A stretch of DNA of 64,000 nucleotides from Acidovorax sp. sic0104 (GCF_019219095.1 NZ_JAHUWH010000014.1:1-64000); one strand, 5' to 3'. Counted from the stretch's first letter, positions 46,234 to 60,136 are shown. The notes: generated by a model not told the origin, from the sequence alone. Numbers and translations are program-made.

Positions 46234-46387
46234 GGGCTGATGCTAATGCCCCGGCAGCGCGCCAGGCGAGGCGCCGGCAGGGCTGGCTGTGTAACACTCC
46301 CGCCCATCGCGGCGCCGTCTGCGGGACGCAACGCCCCTGCCCAGACACGTGCCATAGCCCAAGCCCTCTCATCCCCAAGGAGCCATC

Positions 46388-46846
46388 ATGAGCGTTTACG
46401 ACAAGCTGAAAGAACTCGGCATCACCCTGCCCCCCGTCTCCGTCCCGGCTGCGGCCTACGTGCCCTTCGTACAGACCGGCAACCTGGTGTTTCTCTCGGG
46501 GCACATCGCCCGCAAGGATGGCAAGCCCTGGGCCGCGCAGTTCGGCCGCGACATCGGCACCGAAGAAGGCAAGACGGCAGCGCGCGCCGTGGCCATCGAC
46601 CTGATGGGCACGCTACAGGCGGCCTGCGGCGGCGACCTGAACCGCGTCAAGCGCATCGTCAAGCTCATGAGTCTGGTGAACTCCACCGGTGACTTCACCG
46701 AGCAGCACCTGGTGACCAACGGCGCGAGCGAGTTGCTGGGCCAGGTCTTCGGTGACAAGGGCGTGCATGCGCGCAGCGCATTCGGCGTCGCCCAAGTGCC
46801 CATGGGCGCATGTGTGGAGATCGAGCTCATCGCAGAGCTCGCCTGA
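46388..46846 (+). CDS. RidA/YjgF-family protein
   Basis: A 152-residue protein of the YjgF/Rid superfamily, in the longer subgroup that opens with YDKLKELGITLPPVSVPAAA. The blocks GNLVFLSGHIARKDGKPWAA and GVHARSAFGVAQVPMGACVE, then IELIAELA, match the family. The Arg in HARSAFG occupies the position that binds the substrate carboxylate in imine/enamine deaminases. Members clear reactive 2-aminoacrylate or related imines, but this subgroup is less studied. AAGGAGCC precedes the ATG. It stands alone, divergent from comEC. Confidence 0.9.
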   Translation: MSVYDKLKELGITLPPVSVPAAAYVPFVQTGNLVFLSGHIARKDGKPWAAQFGRDIGTEEGKTAARAVAIDLMGTLQAACGGDLNRVKRIVKLMSLVNSTGDFTEQHLVTNGASELLGQVFGDKGVHARSAFGVAQVPMGACVEIELIAELA

Positions 46847-46958
46847 CCCCCTGCTGTGCCGCCTGCGGCGCCCTCCGGTGAAGGGGGCGCCACCCGGGCC
46901 CGGCAGAGCTGCCCCCCCTGCGAGCGGCACGTCACACGCCGCGCCGCGAGGTCAAGAT

Positions 46959-48713
46959 TCAGAAGGATTCCCAGTCTTCATCGGCACCCTGGGCCACCTG
47001 CGGCTTGCGGGGTGCTGGGGCTGGAGCGGCGGACAGCCGTGGCGCGGCCGCAGCCTTGGCAGCCAGCGGCTTGGCAGCGGCCCTGGCCGCAGGTTTCGCT
47101 GCGGGCCGAGCAGTGGCCGCCGACGCGCGTGCAGCACCAATGGCGGCCTGGGCGGGGACATAGCTCGCCGCATTCACCTTGAAGCGGGACACGACCTGCG
47201 CCAGTTGATCCGCCTGCTCGCGCAGGCTTTGCGCGGCGGCCGCGCTTTCTTCCACCAGGGCGGCATTCTGCTGCGTCATCTGGTCAAGGTTGCCGATGGA
47301 CTGGTTCACCTGCGACACGCCCGCGCTCTGCTCTGAAGATGCGGCCGTGATCTCGCCGATCATGTCGGTCACGCGCTGCACCGACTGCACGATGTCGGTC
47401 ATGGTGGTGCCGGCATCGGACACCAGCCGCGAGCCGGTCTCCACCTTCTCCACCGACGCGTTGATGAGTTCCTTGATCTCCTTGGCCGCAGATGCAGAGC
47501 GCTGCGCCAGGTTGCGCACCTCGCTGGCCACCACGGCGAAGCCCCGGCCCTGTTCGCCCGCCCGGGCGGCCTCCACAGCGGCGTTGAGCGCCAGGATGTT
47601 CGTCTGGAAGGCGATGGAGTCGATCACGCCGATGATGTCGGCGATTTTCTTGCTGCTGTGGTTGATGTCCTCCATGGTGGCCACGACCTGCGTGACCACG
47701 TCCCCCCCCTTGCGGGCCACGCCCGTGGCGCCCGCAGCCAGACTGCTGGCCTGCTGCGCGCTGCCCGCACTTTGCTGGATGGTGCTGGTGAACTGCTCCA
47801 TGGCCGCGGCGGTTTCCTGCAGGTTGCTGGACGTTTCCTCGGTGCGGGTGGACAGGTCGTGGTTGCCCGTGGCGATCTCGGCGCTGGCGATGGCGATGCT
47901 GTCGGTGCTCTGGCGCACCTGCTGCACCATGCGGCCCAGCGCATCGCTCATGGTGTACAGCGAGCGCAGCAGATCGCCGAATTCGTCGCCCCGGGTCACC
48001 GACTCCTGCATGCTCAGGTCGCCGCTAGCGATACGCTCCGCCAGGCCGCTGGCCTGCTCCAGGGGCCGCTGGATGCTGCCGATCAGGTAGTAGGCCCCCA
48101 CGATGATGGCCAGCAGCAGCAAGCCCACGGCCACGGCGGCGATCTTCACGGTGAGCATGCGCGATGCCCCCATTTCCGCCTGACTGGCGGCGGCGGTCTC
48201 CTGCTGCTGCTTCACGAAGTCGCGCAGGGTCTGCAGGTACGCCGCGACGGCGGGGTTGTACGACTGTTTGACCAGCACGACCGCCTGGTCCTGCTGGCCT
48301 GCGCTCTTGAGCTTGCGCGCCTCCCCGCGCAGGTCGATCATCTTCTTGCGCGCATCCGCGATCTTGGCCATCTGGGCCTTGTCGGCATCTGACAGGGCCA
48401 TGGACTCCAGAGACTTCTGCACCTCGCTGATCTGCGCCGATGTCGCCGCGATCACGTCCTTGAATTCTTCTTCCACCGAGGTGTCGCTGCTCACAATCAA
48501 TGCCTGGGTGCGGGCTGCGTTGGTTTCAGTCAGGCCCGACCAGCGGATGGCGGCTTGCACGCGGGCTTCCATCTCCTTGGCCACGGCATCGGCCTGGGCT
48601 TGCACCTTGGCGGAGCGGTAGCCCGAAAACCCCACTACCGCAGCCAGCAGCACCACGATGAGTATCACTGCCAACCAAAGTTTATGGGCCATCCGGACTT
48701 GCTTGGGCAGCAT
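46959..48713 (-). CDS. Methyl-accepting chemotaxis protein
   Basis: A 584-residue chemoreceptor. TM1 lies near residues 8-30. A helical four-helix-bundle-type ligand domain of about 140 residues follows, then TM2 ([20 protein letters not shown]), a HAMP domain, and the signalling hairpin with the invariant tip [37 protein letters not shown] (positions about 360-395). Methylation helices flank the tip. The C-terminus has a long Ala/Pro/Lys linker and ends in DWESF, similar to the NWETF pentapeptide that recruits CheR/CheB. GGAG precedes the chosen ATG; a start 20 codons earlier is less likely. Confidence 0.93.
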   Translation of the reverse strand: MLPKQVRMAHKLWLAVILIVVLLAAVVGFSGYRSAKVQAQADAVAKEMEARVQAAIRWSGLTETNAARTQALIVSSDTSVEEEFKDVIAATSAQISEVQKSLESMALSDADKAQMAKIADARKKMIDLRGEARKLKSAGQQDQAVVLVKQSYNPAVAAYLQTLRDFVKQQQETAAASQAEMGASRMLTVKIAAVAVGLLLLAIIVGAYYLIGSIQRPLEQASGLAERIASGDLSMQESVTRGDEFGDLLRSLYTMSDALGRMVQQVRQSTDSIAIASAEIATGNHDLSTRTEETSSNLQETAAAMEQFTSTIQQSAGSAQQASSLAAGATGVARKGGDVVTQVVATMEDINHSSKKIADIIGVIDSIAFQTNILALNAAVEAARAGEQGRGFAVVASEVRNLAQRSASAAKEIKELINASVEKVETGSRLVSDAGTTMTDIVQSVQRVTDMIGEITAASSEQSAGVSQVNQSIGNLDQMTQQNAALVEESAAAAQSLREQADQLAQVVSRFKVNAASYVPAQAAIGAARASAATARPAAKPAARAAAKPLAAKAAAAPRLSAAPAPAPRKPQVAQGADEDWESF

Positions 48714-49088
48714 GATGTTCTCCAGGAGTGTTGTCTTTGTGTGCAGATGTTGCGCGCTTTCCGAAAGCTGCACAAGCCGGAATGCCCCGCATAAGGGTCA
48801 TCCCCATGACCCCTCGCAAGCCCTCGCGCGGCGCAGCACGCCATTGGCACAGCAGCATTTCATAGCAGGGCCAGCGACGATCGTCGGTCAGAAGCTGGCA
48901 GCCAAAGAGTCCGCAGACTGGGTCGCGCAGCAATGCCGCCGCACCCACCAACAGGCGGATGGGCGAGCGCGAAGCACACTCGAAATGTGACCGCAGTCGC
49001 CCGAGAGCACGACAGGACGACAGGACGGGGGACCGTGGGGGCTGGAAGGGCGCCAGCGAAGGGGCCGGCGACGCCCCCACTCCTGGCA
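48714..49088 (-). other. Intergenic stretch between chemoreceptor and parC
   Basis: I see no gene here. GTGGGGGC (49035-49042) and GCCCCCAC (49073-49080) can pair directly after the parC stop on the minus strand, a possible 3'-end structure without a T-run. Short direct repeats of GACAGGAC occur near 49010-49025. The remainder probably holds the chemoreceptor promoter, for which no clear flagellar-type (sigma-28) sequence is seen. Confidence 0.35.
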
Positions 49089-51442
<2,354 letters not shown>

Positions 51443-51446
<4 letters not shown>

Positions 51447-52286
51447 TCGTTGGGTACAACAGTTTCTTGAATCAGGTTCGAGGATGTGCCGGGCGTCTGC
51501 GCCACCTGGGTGGGCGGCAGGTTGCCCCGGTTCATGGCGCCACCCGACAGCTCCATGCGCACGCGCCCCCCCGGCGCGGCGCGGTGTGCCAGCACGGGCG
51601 CTGGCGGCTTGAGCTGCGCGTACAGGCCCAGCACCGTGCGCACGTAGTTCTGCGTTTCCTTAAAGGCCGGGATCTGGTTGCCCGCCCTTTGCACCGCACC
51701 CTCGCCCGCGTTGTAGGCCGCCACGGCCAGGTCCATGCGGCCAGGGAACAGGTCCAGAAGGTGGCGCAGGTAGCGTGTTCCGGTGGGCACATTGACAGCC
51801 GGGTCGGCCAGCTTTTGCTCCACCGTGCGCTTCGCGTCGGTGCTCACGCCAAATCGGCTGGCGGTGGCCGGCATGACCTGCATGAGGCCTATGGCGCCCT
51901 TGGGTGAGACTGCCTTGGCGTCAAAGCCGGACTCGGCGGCGATGACCGCCTGCAGCAATTCGTAGTCCACGTCGTGCTTGGCCGACGCCGCGCGCAGATG
52001 GTGCTTGACGCGCTTGTAGTCTGGCGCGATGTCGAAGAACGCCAGCAGCCGCGCGCCATCCGCCGGCAAGGCGCCCGGAATCGAGTTGGGCGCGGCCCTG
52101 GGGCCGCCGGGGCCGTCTCGTGTCGAGTCGAATTCGTTCCCCTTGAAGAACAGCTGGTAGCCCGGGTCCACCTGCTCGGACGCAAAGTGCGTCACGCCGC
52201 GCGCATCAACGAACGCCCACAGGTCGGCACGGGCCGCCGTGTGCGCCAGGCACAGCAGCAGGCCCGCGCACGCCAGGCGCAGGCGC

Positions 52287-52309
<23 letters not shown>
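51443..52309 (-). CDS. Lytic transglycosylase (SLT domain), exported
   Basis: A 288-residue periplasmic protein with a signal peptide ([17 protein letters not shown]). A short beta region ([19 protein letters not shown]) similar to DUF4124 is followed by the SLT catalytic domain with Glu in [35 protein letters not shown] and [14 protein letters not shown]. It would cut glycan strands of peptidoglycan. The gene starts inside the parE 3' end (23-nt overlap) and its stop overlaps the parC start, so it is locked into the topoisomerase IV operon. The overlap also fixes the start, which lies close behind a GGAG. Confidence 0.92.
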
Positions 52310-54272
<1,963 letters not shown>

Positions 54273-54560
54273 AGCGGCGGATTGTAGTGCGGCAGCAGGG
54301 CAACAGCTGGATGAAAAAACAGTAGCCATCAACACCAGCAGGGCCTGGATGGCGATCATCGGTCGCCTGGATGGCAGGCAGCAGGGATGCGGTGGCGGCC
54401 GTTGGAAGTGTGGCAGGGACGGTGACACAGTGGGGCCGGCGGACGAACTTGCAACATATCCTCGCTGCGCGTGCAGACGGGCGGAGGCCAACCCCGCTGC
54501 CAACTGTATTGGTCTGCGGTGTATCAGCGCGTTTCATCCAATCTCGCTACATTCCTGCGC

Positions 54561-55778
54561 ATGCATATGAATACTCCCAAACTGTCCATGTTCCAGGTCC
54601 TCGCCTGCGGCGCGGCCATCGTGACGCTGTCCATGGGCATCCGTCATGGGTTCGGTCTGTGGCTGCTGCCCATCACCCAGGAGATGGGGTGGACGCGCCA
54701 ATCCTTCGCGCTAGCCATCGCGATCCAGAACCTGTCATGGGGCCTGATCGGTATCTTCGCGGGCATGGCGGCGGACCGGTTCGGGGCGTTTCGCGTGCTC
54801 ATGGGTGGCGCGGTGCTGTACGGCCTGGGCCTGGCCGGCATGGCGCTGTCGCCCACGCCCACGCTGTTTGCGCTGACTGCGGGGGTGCTCATCGGTGCGG
54901 CGCAGGCCGGCACCACCTATGCCGTGATCTATGGCGTGCTGGGACGGCAGATTGCGCCCGAGCGCCGGTCCTGGGCGATGGGAGTGGCAGCGGCAGCGGG
55001 CTCGTTCGGCCAGTTCCTCATGGTGCCCGTGGAGGGCTGGCTGATCGCCGGGCTGGGCTGGCAGCAGGCGCTGCTGGTGTTGTCGATGGCGGTGCTGCTC
55101 ATCGTGCCGCTGGCCTTCGGCCTGCGCGAACCGGGCTTCAAGGGAAGCGCGCCGGTCAAGCGCGAGCAGACCATCGTGCAGGCGCTCTCCGAGGCTTTCC
55201 GCTACCCCAGCTTCAACCTGCTGATGGCCGGGTATTTCGTGTGCGGGTTCCAGGTGGTGTTCATCGGGGTGCACATGCCCAGCTACCTCAAGGACCATGG
55301 CCTGTCGCCCCAGGTGGCCAGCTACGCGCTGGCGCTGATCGGCCTGTTCAACGTGCTGGGCACCTACGTGGCCGGCACCCTGGGCCAGCGCATGCCCAAG
55401 CGCTACATCCTGGCCTTCATCTACTTCGCCCGTGCCGCGGTGATCACAGTGTTCCTGATCGTGCCGCTGTCGCCGCTGTCGGTGTATGTGTTCTCCGCCG
55501 TGATGGGCACGCTGTGGCTGTCGACCATTCCACCCACCAACGCCACCATCGCCCAGATCTTCGGCGTGCAGCATTTGTCGATGCTGGGCGGCTTCGTGTT
55601 CTTCAGCCACCAGATCGGCAGCTTCCTGGGGGTCTGGCTCGGGGGGTATCTCTATGACGCCACGGGCAGCTACGATATCGTCTGGTACATCGCCATCGCA
55701 CTGGGTGTGTTCGCCGGTCTGGTGAACCTGCCAGTCAAGGAAAGCCCCATCCAGCGCTCTGCGCCCCAGCCCGCCTGA
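54561..55778 (+). CDS. Major facilitator superfamily transporter
   Basis: A 405-residue inner-membrane transporter with about 12 helices. The first loop has the MFS motif in MAADRFGAFRVLMGGAVLYG, and PERRSWAMGVAAAAGSFGQF marks the second half of the N-domain. The sequence resembles the oxalate/formate-antiporter-like and monocarboxylate-type MFS branch common in Burkholderiales. ATG codons at 54561 and 54567 are both possible; an earlier in-frame start at 54471 is not supported by a ribosome site. A small membrane protein gene follows after five bases. The substrate is unknown. Confidence 0.88.
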   Translation: MHMNTPKLSMFQVLACGAAIVTLSMGIRHGFGLWLLPITQEMGWTRQSFALAIAIQNLSWGLIGIFAGMAADRFGAFRVLMGGAVLYGLGLAGMALSPTPTLFALTAGVLIGAAQAGTTYAVIYGVLGRQIAPERRSWAMGVAAAAGSFGQFLMVPVEGWLIAGLGWQQALLVLSMAVLLIVPLAFGLREPGFKGSAPVKREQTIVQALSEAFRYPSFNLLMAGYFVCGFQVVFIGVHMPSYLKDHGLSPQVASYALALIGLFNVLGTYVAGTLGQRMPKRYILAFIYFARAAVITVFLIVPLSPLSVYVFSAVMGTLWLSTIPPTNATIAQIFGVQHLSMLGGFVFFSHQIGSFLGVWLGGYLYDATGSYDIVWYIAIALGVFAGLVNLPVKESPIQRSAPQPA

Positions 55779-55783
55779 CCGCC

Positions 55784-55960
55784 ATGACGCCCGACACCAC
55801 CGCCACCCACCGCGCTGCCAGCACCGCACGGCTGGGCACGCACGCCCTGCGGTGGGCGGTGGGCGCCGGCGCCGTGCTGGCCTGCCTGCTGGTGTTCGGC
55901 CTCTACACGGCCCCTGACTTCATGGTCATGCTGGCCGACCAGATGTGGGCCTGCTTCTGA
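55784..55960 (+). CDS. 58-aa small membrane protein downstream of the MFS gene
   Basis: A 58-residue frame beginning MTPDTTATHRAASTARLG, with one clear membrane helix (WAVGAGAVLACLLVFGLY) and the end TAPDFMVMLADQMWACF. It starts five bases after the MFS stop, which favours coupled translation. The conserved-looking, aromatic C-terminus after the helix argues that it is real. I recall similar short proteins in related beta-proteobacteria but know no function. It could be a small partner of the transporter. Confidence 0.6.
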   Translation: MTPDTTATHRAASTARLGTHALRWAVGAGAVLACLLVFGLYTAPDFMVMLADQMWACF

Positions 55961-56019
55961 GCCTGGGTGCGTTTTCAGGCCATTTTAGGGCTCTCACGCG
56001 CTCCAGCAAACCGCCAAAA

Positions 56020-56036
56020 GCTATCGAATTCATAGC
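56020..56036. repeat. GCTAT-N7-ATAGC element, copy d
   Basis: GCTAT-CGAATTC-ATAGC, the fourth intergenic copy, ends six bases ahead of the methyltransferase ATG. The stretch before it (55969-56019) is only loosely similar to the hairpin part of the other copies. Confidence 0.65.
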
Positions 56037-56042
56037 ATAAGC

Positions 56043-56597
56043 ATGCACACTGAAGGATCTGCTTCCGAATGGGTTCGCCGCTGGAGCCATCTGATCCCCC
56101 CCGCCAGCAGCGTGCTGGACGTTGCCTGCGGCGCGGGGCGCCACCTGCGCTGGCTGCGCGGGTTGGGGCACCGGGTGGTGGGCGTGGACCGCTCTGCAGA
56201 AGCCATAGCCGCCTGCGAAGGGCTGGGCGAACTGCTGCTGGCGGACATTGAAAGCGGACCCTGGCCCCTGCAGGGACGCACATTCGGCGCGGTGGTGGTC
56301 ACCAACTACCTGTGGCGGCCGCTGCTGCCCGTCATCGTCCAAAGCGTGGCGCCGGGCGGCCTGCTGATCTACGAGACCTTTGCCGAGGGCAACGAGACCG
56401 TGGGGCGCCCCGCGCGGCCCGAGTTCCTGCTCAAACCCGGCGAACTGCTTGCCGCATGCGCGCCTTTGCGCACCGTGGCGTATGAGAGTGGCTTCCTTCA
56501 GAATCCGGAGCGTTTCGTGCAACGCATCACGGCAGTGCGGGAACACCCCCATGATGGCAATCCAGCCCGGCACCGTTTGGTCGCTGGGCCTAGTTAG
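56043..56597 (+). CDS. Class I SAM-dependent methyltransferase
   Basis: A 184-residue cytoplasmic methyltransferase. The SAM-binding motif I is SSVLDVACGAGRHLRWLRGL (about residues 22-41), motif II is the acidic VVGVDRSAEAI, and a post-I block is VVVTNYLWRPLLP. Overall it resembles TehB-like and small methyltransferase-11 proteins. The ATG directly follows a dispersed element and has no visible Shine-Dalgarno sequence. dapA follows after 30 nt, so the gene may be transcribed with it. The substrate is unknown. Confidence 0.85.
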   Translation: MHTEGSASEWVRRWSHLIPPASSVLDVACGAGRHLRWLRGLGHRVVGVDRSAEAIAACEGLGELLLADIESGPWPLQGRTFGAVVVTNYLWRPLLPVIVQSVAPGGLLIYETFAEGNETVGRPARPEFLLKPGELLAACAPLRTVAYESGFLQNPERFVQRITAVREHPHDGNPARHRLVAGPS

Positions 56598-56627
56598 AAT
56601 GCTCTTTTACCGTTTTTCAATGCGGAC

Positions 56628-57524
56628 ATGACCCTTCCCAGCGCCCCCCTCACCGGCAGCATCGTTGCCCTCGTCACACCCATGCACGAGGACGGCAGTG
56701 TGGACTACCCCACCCTGCGCAAACTGATCGACTGGCACATCGCCGAAGGTACCGACTGCATCGGCGTGGTGGGCACCACGGGCGAATCGCCCACCGTCAA
56801 TGTGGAAGAACACTGCGAGATCATCCGTGTCGCCGTGGAGCAGTCGGCCAAGCGCGTGCCGATCATGGCCGGCTGCGGCGCCAACTCCACCGCAGAGGCG
56901 ATCGAGCTGGCCAAGTTCGCGCGCGGCGTGGGGGCAGACAGCCAGTTGCAGGTCGTGCCTTACTACAACAAGCCTACGCAAGAAGGCCAGTACCAGCACT
57001 TCAAGGCCATCGCCGAAGCCACGGGCGACCTGCCCATCGTCCTGTACAACGTGCCCGGCCGCTCCGTGGCCGATATGCTGCACGACACCGTGCTGCGACT
57101 GGCCCAGGTGCCCGGCATCATCGGCATCAAGGAAGCCACCGGCAACATCGAGCGGGCGCAATGGCTCATCCGCGACGTACCCAAGGGCTTTGCCGTCTAT
57201 TCGGGCGACGACCCGACCGCCGTGGCACTGATGCTGTGCGGCGGCCACGGCAACATCAGCGTGACGGCCAATGTGGCGCCGCGCCTGATGCGCGAACTGT
57301 GCGTGGCCGCGCTGGCTGGGGATGCCAAGCGCGCGCTGGAGATCCAGTTCAAGCTGATGCCCGTGCACAAGAATCTGTTCGTCGAAGCCAACCCCATCCC
57401 GGTCAAGTGGGCCATGGCCCGCATGGGCCTGTGCGGCAGCACCATGCGCCTGCCCATGACGCCGCTCTCCAGCGGCAATGAAGCCATCGTGGAATTCGCG
57501 CTGCGCTCCAGCGGCCTGATCTGA
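56628..57524 (+). CDS. dapA: 4-hydroxy-tetrahydrodipicolinate synthase
   Basis: A 298-residue class I aldolase that condenses pyruvate with aspartate semialdehyde in the lysine/diaminopimelate pathway. The Schiff-base Lys168 is in [11 protein letters not shown], the catalytic Tyr140 and Arg145 in LYNVPGR, and Thr51 in [10 protein letters not shown]. These are the standard residues. bamC follows after 50 nt in the same direction, the dapA-bamC order also known from E. coli (dapA-nlpB). Confidence 0.97.
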   Translation: MTLPSAPLTGSIVALVTPMHEDGSVDYPTLRKLIDWHIAEGTDCIGVVGTTGESPTVNVEEHCEIIRVAVEQSAKRVPIMAGCGANSTAEAIELAKFARGVGADSQLQVVPYYNKPTQEGQYQHFKAIAEATGDLPIVLYNVPGRSVADMLHDTVLRLAQVPGIIGIKEATGNIERAQWLIRDVPKGFAVYSGDDPTAVALMLCGGHGNISVTANVAPRLMRELCVAALAGDAKRALEIQFKLMPVHKNLFVEANPIPVKWAMARMGLCGSTMRLPMTPLSSGNEAIVEFALRSSGLI

Positions 57525-57574
57525 TCCGGGCCGCGCCCGCTCTCCCTGAGACATTTTTTCCCAAGGATTTTCGC

Positions 57575-58672
57575 GTGAACGCTGCTACCACCCGCCTGAG
57601 CCTGCTGACCCTTGCCATGGCCCTGACCGCCTGCGCCGCCCTTGAAGGCGACAAGATCGACTACAAGAGTGCGACCAAGGGCTCGACCCTCGAAGTCCCG
57701 CCGGACCTGACCCAGCTGTCGCGCGATTCGCGCTACGCCGTTCCTGGCGGCGGCCCCGTCTCGGCAGCAGCCATGCAGGCTGGTCAGGCGGCGCGGCCAT
57801 CGGGCACGGCCAACGCCGCGGCCCTGCAACTGGGCGACGTGCGCATCGAGCGCGACGGCAATCAGCGCTGGCTGGTGGTCAACCGCCCCGCCGACAAACT
57901 CTGGGAGCCCGTGCGCGACTTCTGGCAGGAAAACGGCTTCAACCTCGCCCAGGCGGAAGCCAACGTGGGCATCATGGAAACCGACTGGGCCGAGAACCGT
58001 GCCAAGCTGCCGCAGGATTTCATCCGCTCGACCCTGGGCAAGCTGCTCGACTCGCTGTATTCCACCGGCGAGCGCGACAAGTTCCGCACCCGGCTGGAAC
58101 GCAATGCCAATGGCGGTACCGAGATCTACATCACGCACCGCGGAATGATCGAGGTGTATGGCACAACCACCAAGGACAACACCGTGTGGCAGCCCCGCCC
58201 GTCCGACCCGGAACTCGAAACCGAATTCCTGCGTCGCCTGATGGTCAAGCTGGGCGTGAGCCAGGAACAGTCCAAGGCGGTAGCAGCAGCTCCCGCTCCG
58301 CGCAACCAATCTGCCCGCATGGCCACCGTGGACAACAGGCCCGTGGTCCAACTGGACGAAGGCTTTGACCGCGCATGGCGCCGCGTGGGACTGGCACTGG
58401 ACCGTACCGGCTTCACGGTGGAAGACCGCAACCGCAATGAAGGCACGTACTTCGTGCGCTACGTGGCCCCCACCGCCGAGAAAAAGGAACCCGGTTTCTT
58501 CGGCAAGCTTTTCAGCGGCTCCTCGTCGGCAACGCCACCCCTGAAGTTCCGCATCGTCGTGCGCAGCCAGGGTGAAGCCAGCACGGTGTCGGTGCTCAAC
58601 GAAGCCGGCGCACCCGAGTCTTCGGCCAACGCCGAGCGCATCGTGCGCGTGATTGCGGACGACCTCAAGTAA
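57575..58672 (+). CDS. bamC: Outer-membrane assembly lipoprotein BamC
   Basis: A 365-residue lipoprotein of the BAM complex, which inserts beta-barrel proteins into the outer membrane. The signal peptide ends in LTACAA, with Cys about residue 20. It is followed by an unstructured stretch with the conserved DYKSATKGSTLEVPPDL, then two helix-grip domains (from VRIERDGNQRWLVVNRPADK and from VVQLDEGFDRAWRRVGLALD). It begins with GTG at 57575 behind AAGGAT. Its position after dapA supports the assignment. Confidence 0.93.
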   Translation: MNAATTRLSLLTLAMALTACAALEGDKIDYKSATKGSTLEVPPDLTQLSRDSRYAVPGGGPVSAAAMQAGQAARPSGTANAAALQLGDVRIERDGNQRWLVVNRPADKLWEPVRDFWQENGFNLAQAEANVGIMETDWAENRAKLPQDFIRSTLGKLLDSLYSTGERDKFRTRLERNANGGTEIYITHRGMIEVYGTTTKDNTVWQPRPSDPELETEFLRRLMVKLGVSQEQSKAVAAAPAPRNQSARMATVDNRPVVQLDEGFDRAWRRVGLALDRTGFTVEDRNRNEGTYFVRYVAPTAEKKEPGFFGKLFSGSSSATPPLKFRIVVRSQGEASTVSVLNEAGAPESSANAERIVRVIADDLK

Positions 58673-58795
58673 TCCGCAGTTTTTGCGGGAAGGGAGCAGG
58701 AGCAGGCGGGCGCCACCACGGGCCGTCCGCTCCTTCCCTGGCGTGTACCAAACGCGCGCCGATCCCGCAGAAAAAGCCAAAACACTAGCCTCCCC

Positions 58796-59587
58796 ATGCT
58801 GCGTTTCAAGAACCTGGGGAGCGGCAGCACCGGCAATGCCACCGTGGTCGAAGGCCGCAGCGGCGTTCAAGTTCACCGCCTTCTGGTGGACTGCGGCTTC
58901 GGCATCCGCCAACTACAGAGCCGCCTGGCGCAGGCCCAATTGCAGATCGAAGACCTGGACGCAGTCTTCATCACCCACGAGCACTCCGACCACATCGGCT
59001 GCGCGCAAGCCGTGGCGCTGCGCTATGGAATTCCCGTCTGGATGAGCCAGGGCACCTACGACGCGATCGGCCAGCCGGACTTCGGCGGCATGCTGCGCGT
59101 CGCACGCGACCTGGAGCCCATCGACCTGGGAGCGTTCGAAGCCCGTCCCTTCACCGTACCGCACGATGCCCGCGAGCCGCTGCAACTGCGCTGCTCCGAC
59201 GGTGCCGCCCACCTGGGTGTGCTGACCGATCTGGGCCACGGCAGCGACCACGTGCTTGAGCAACTGCAGGGCTGCCACGCCTTGATGATCGAAGCCAACC
59301 ATGATCCGGCCATGCTCGAAGCCTCACGGTACCCGCTCTTTCTCAAGCGCCGGGTGGGTGGCCCGTTCGGACACCTCGCCAACCGGGTCACCGCGGACAT
59401 CCTGCGGGCAGTGCGGCACCCGGGGCTGCGGACCGTGGTCGCGGCGCACCTGAGTGCCAAGAACAACCTACCCTCCATGGCCCAGGAAGCCCTGGCCCCT
59501 GCCCTTGACTGGCCGGCGCAAGCCATCCACGTGGCCAGCCCTGCAGCGGGCACACCCTGGCTGTCGGTGGAGCACACGGCAGCCTGA
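58796..59587 (+). CDS. MBL-fold metallo-hydrolase (YycJ/WalJ-like)
   Basis: A 263-residue cytoplasmic metallo-hydrolase. The opening LRFKNLGSGSTGNATVVEGR and the metal site FITHEHSDHIGCA (about residues 59-71) are typical of the YycJ/WalJ group. Later metal ligands are in FTVPHDAREP, GVLTDLGHGS and AAHLSAKNNLPSMA. Relatives act as exonucleases or have housekeeping nuclease-like roles. It follows bamC by about 120 nt, with a small CCGCA/TGCGG hairpin between, and probably shares its transcript. Confidence 0.88.
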   Translation: MLRFKNLGSGSTGNATVVEGRSGVQVHRLLVDCGFGIRQLQSRLAQAQLQIEDLDAVFITHEHSDHIGCAQAVALRYGIPVWMSQGTYDAIGQPDFGGMLRVARDLEPIDLGAFEARPFTVPHDAREPLQLRCSDGAAHLGVLTDLGHGSDHVLEQLQGCHALMIEANHDPAMLEASRYPLFLKRRVGGPFGHLANRVTADILRAVRHPGLRTVVAAHLSAKNNLPSMAQEALAPALDWPAQAIHVASPAAGTPWLSVEHTAA

Positions 59588-59637
59588 CAGCCGAGGTCCG
59601 CGAGGGCATCACGCCCAAACACTCAGCCGCCCCACAA

Positions 59638-59669
59638 ACAAAAAAGCCCCGGACCTTTCGGTACGGGGC
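59638..59669 (-). terminator. Terminator of the alanine-rich lipoprotein gene
   Basis: GCCCCG (59646-59651) pairs with CGGGGC (59664-59669), extended inside by ACC/GGT around a short loop. On the minus strand a run of at least five T follows. It lies about 45 nt past the lipoprotein stop and also caps the convergent MBL gene. Confidence 0.8.
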
Positions 59670-59715
59670 CTGGCGGCATTGACTGGTCTCAGAACCAGCC
59701 AGGGCCTGCAGCAGA

Positions 59716-59991
59716 TTACTTGGCTGCGGATGCGCCGGTAGCAGCAGCGGCGGCAGCGTCAGCAGCGGCCTTGGCAGCGTCAGCTGCAGGAGCGGCAGCG
59801 TCGGAGGCGGCTGGTGCTGCAGGAGCGGCGTCGGAAGCTGCAGGAGCGGCTTCGGAAGCGGGGGCTGCGGGTGCTGGAGCAGGAGCTTCCACGGGGGCTG
59901 GTGCTGGAGCAGGAGCGGGTTCTTCCTTCTTGCCGCAAGCGGCGAGGGCTGCAGCAGCGATCAGGGCGGCCAGAACGAGGGAGTTCTTCAT
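59716..59991 (-). CDS. Alanine/proline-rich small lipoprotein
   Basis: A 91-residue protein: signal peptide MKNSLVLAALIAAAALAAC with a lipobox Cys at 19, then GKKEEPAPAPAPAPVEAPAP and a mature chain made almost wholly of Ala, Pro, Asp, Ser and Lys. Such proteins are probably flexible spacers or abundant cell-envelope lipoproteins. AGGAAAAT lies just before the ATG and a strong terminator follows, supporting a real gene despite the low complexity. A full-length open frame on the opposite strand is a by-product of the repetitive codons. Confidence 0.75.
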   Translation of the reverse strand: MKNSLVLAALIAAAALAACGKKEEPAPAPAPAPVEAPAPAPAAPASEAAPAASDAAPAAPAASDAAAPAADAAKAAADAAAAAATGASAAK

Positions 59992-60099
59992 TGGATTTTC
60001 CTAGTTGGACAAAGTATCTTGAAAAGCCACGGCGTCAGGCTCCTGGAAGCCGCTGTACGCGTTGGCACAATGCACTTGGCTTGCACCTTTTTGGCGCAG

Positions 60100-60136
60100 C
60101 CGCCGATTATATTGGTATTTAGTCAATACTGACTAA
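60100..60136 (-). promoter_or_regulatory. Promoter with perfect dyad ahead of the lipoprotein gene
   Basis: TTAGTCA and TGACTAA are perfect 7-bp inverted arms around four bases (60119-60136). On the minus strand a consensus -10 TATAAT lies downstream (about 60112-60107), so the dyad covers the -35 region. It is about 115-140 nt ahead of the lipoprotein start. The binding protein is unknown. Confidence 0.5.

Noticed and set aside
48840..48870. TTGGCACAGCAGCATTTC as a sigma-54 promoter for the chemoreceptor
   Set aside because: The TGGCAC half is present, but the TTGC half does not follow at the right spacing, and it faces away from the chemoreceptor gene.
54273..54503. N-terminal extension of ParE with a signal-peptide-like stretch (IAIQALLVLMATVFSSS)
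   Set aside because: ParE is cytoplasmic and family similarity starts at MSAKPSS; the extension is chance open frame in the upstream region.
59720..60004. 94-codon alanine-rich frame on the + strand opposite the lipoprotein
   Set aside because: It arises from GC-rich repeats; the minus-strand frame has a lipobox, a ribosome site and a terminator.
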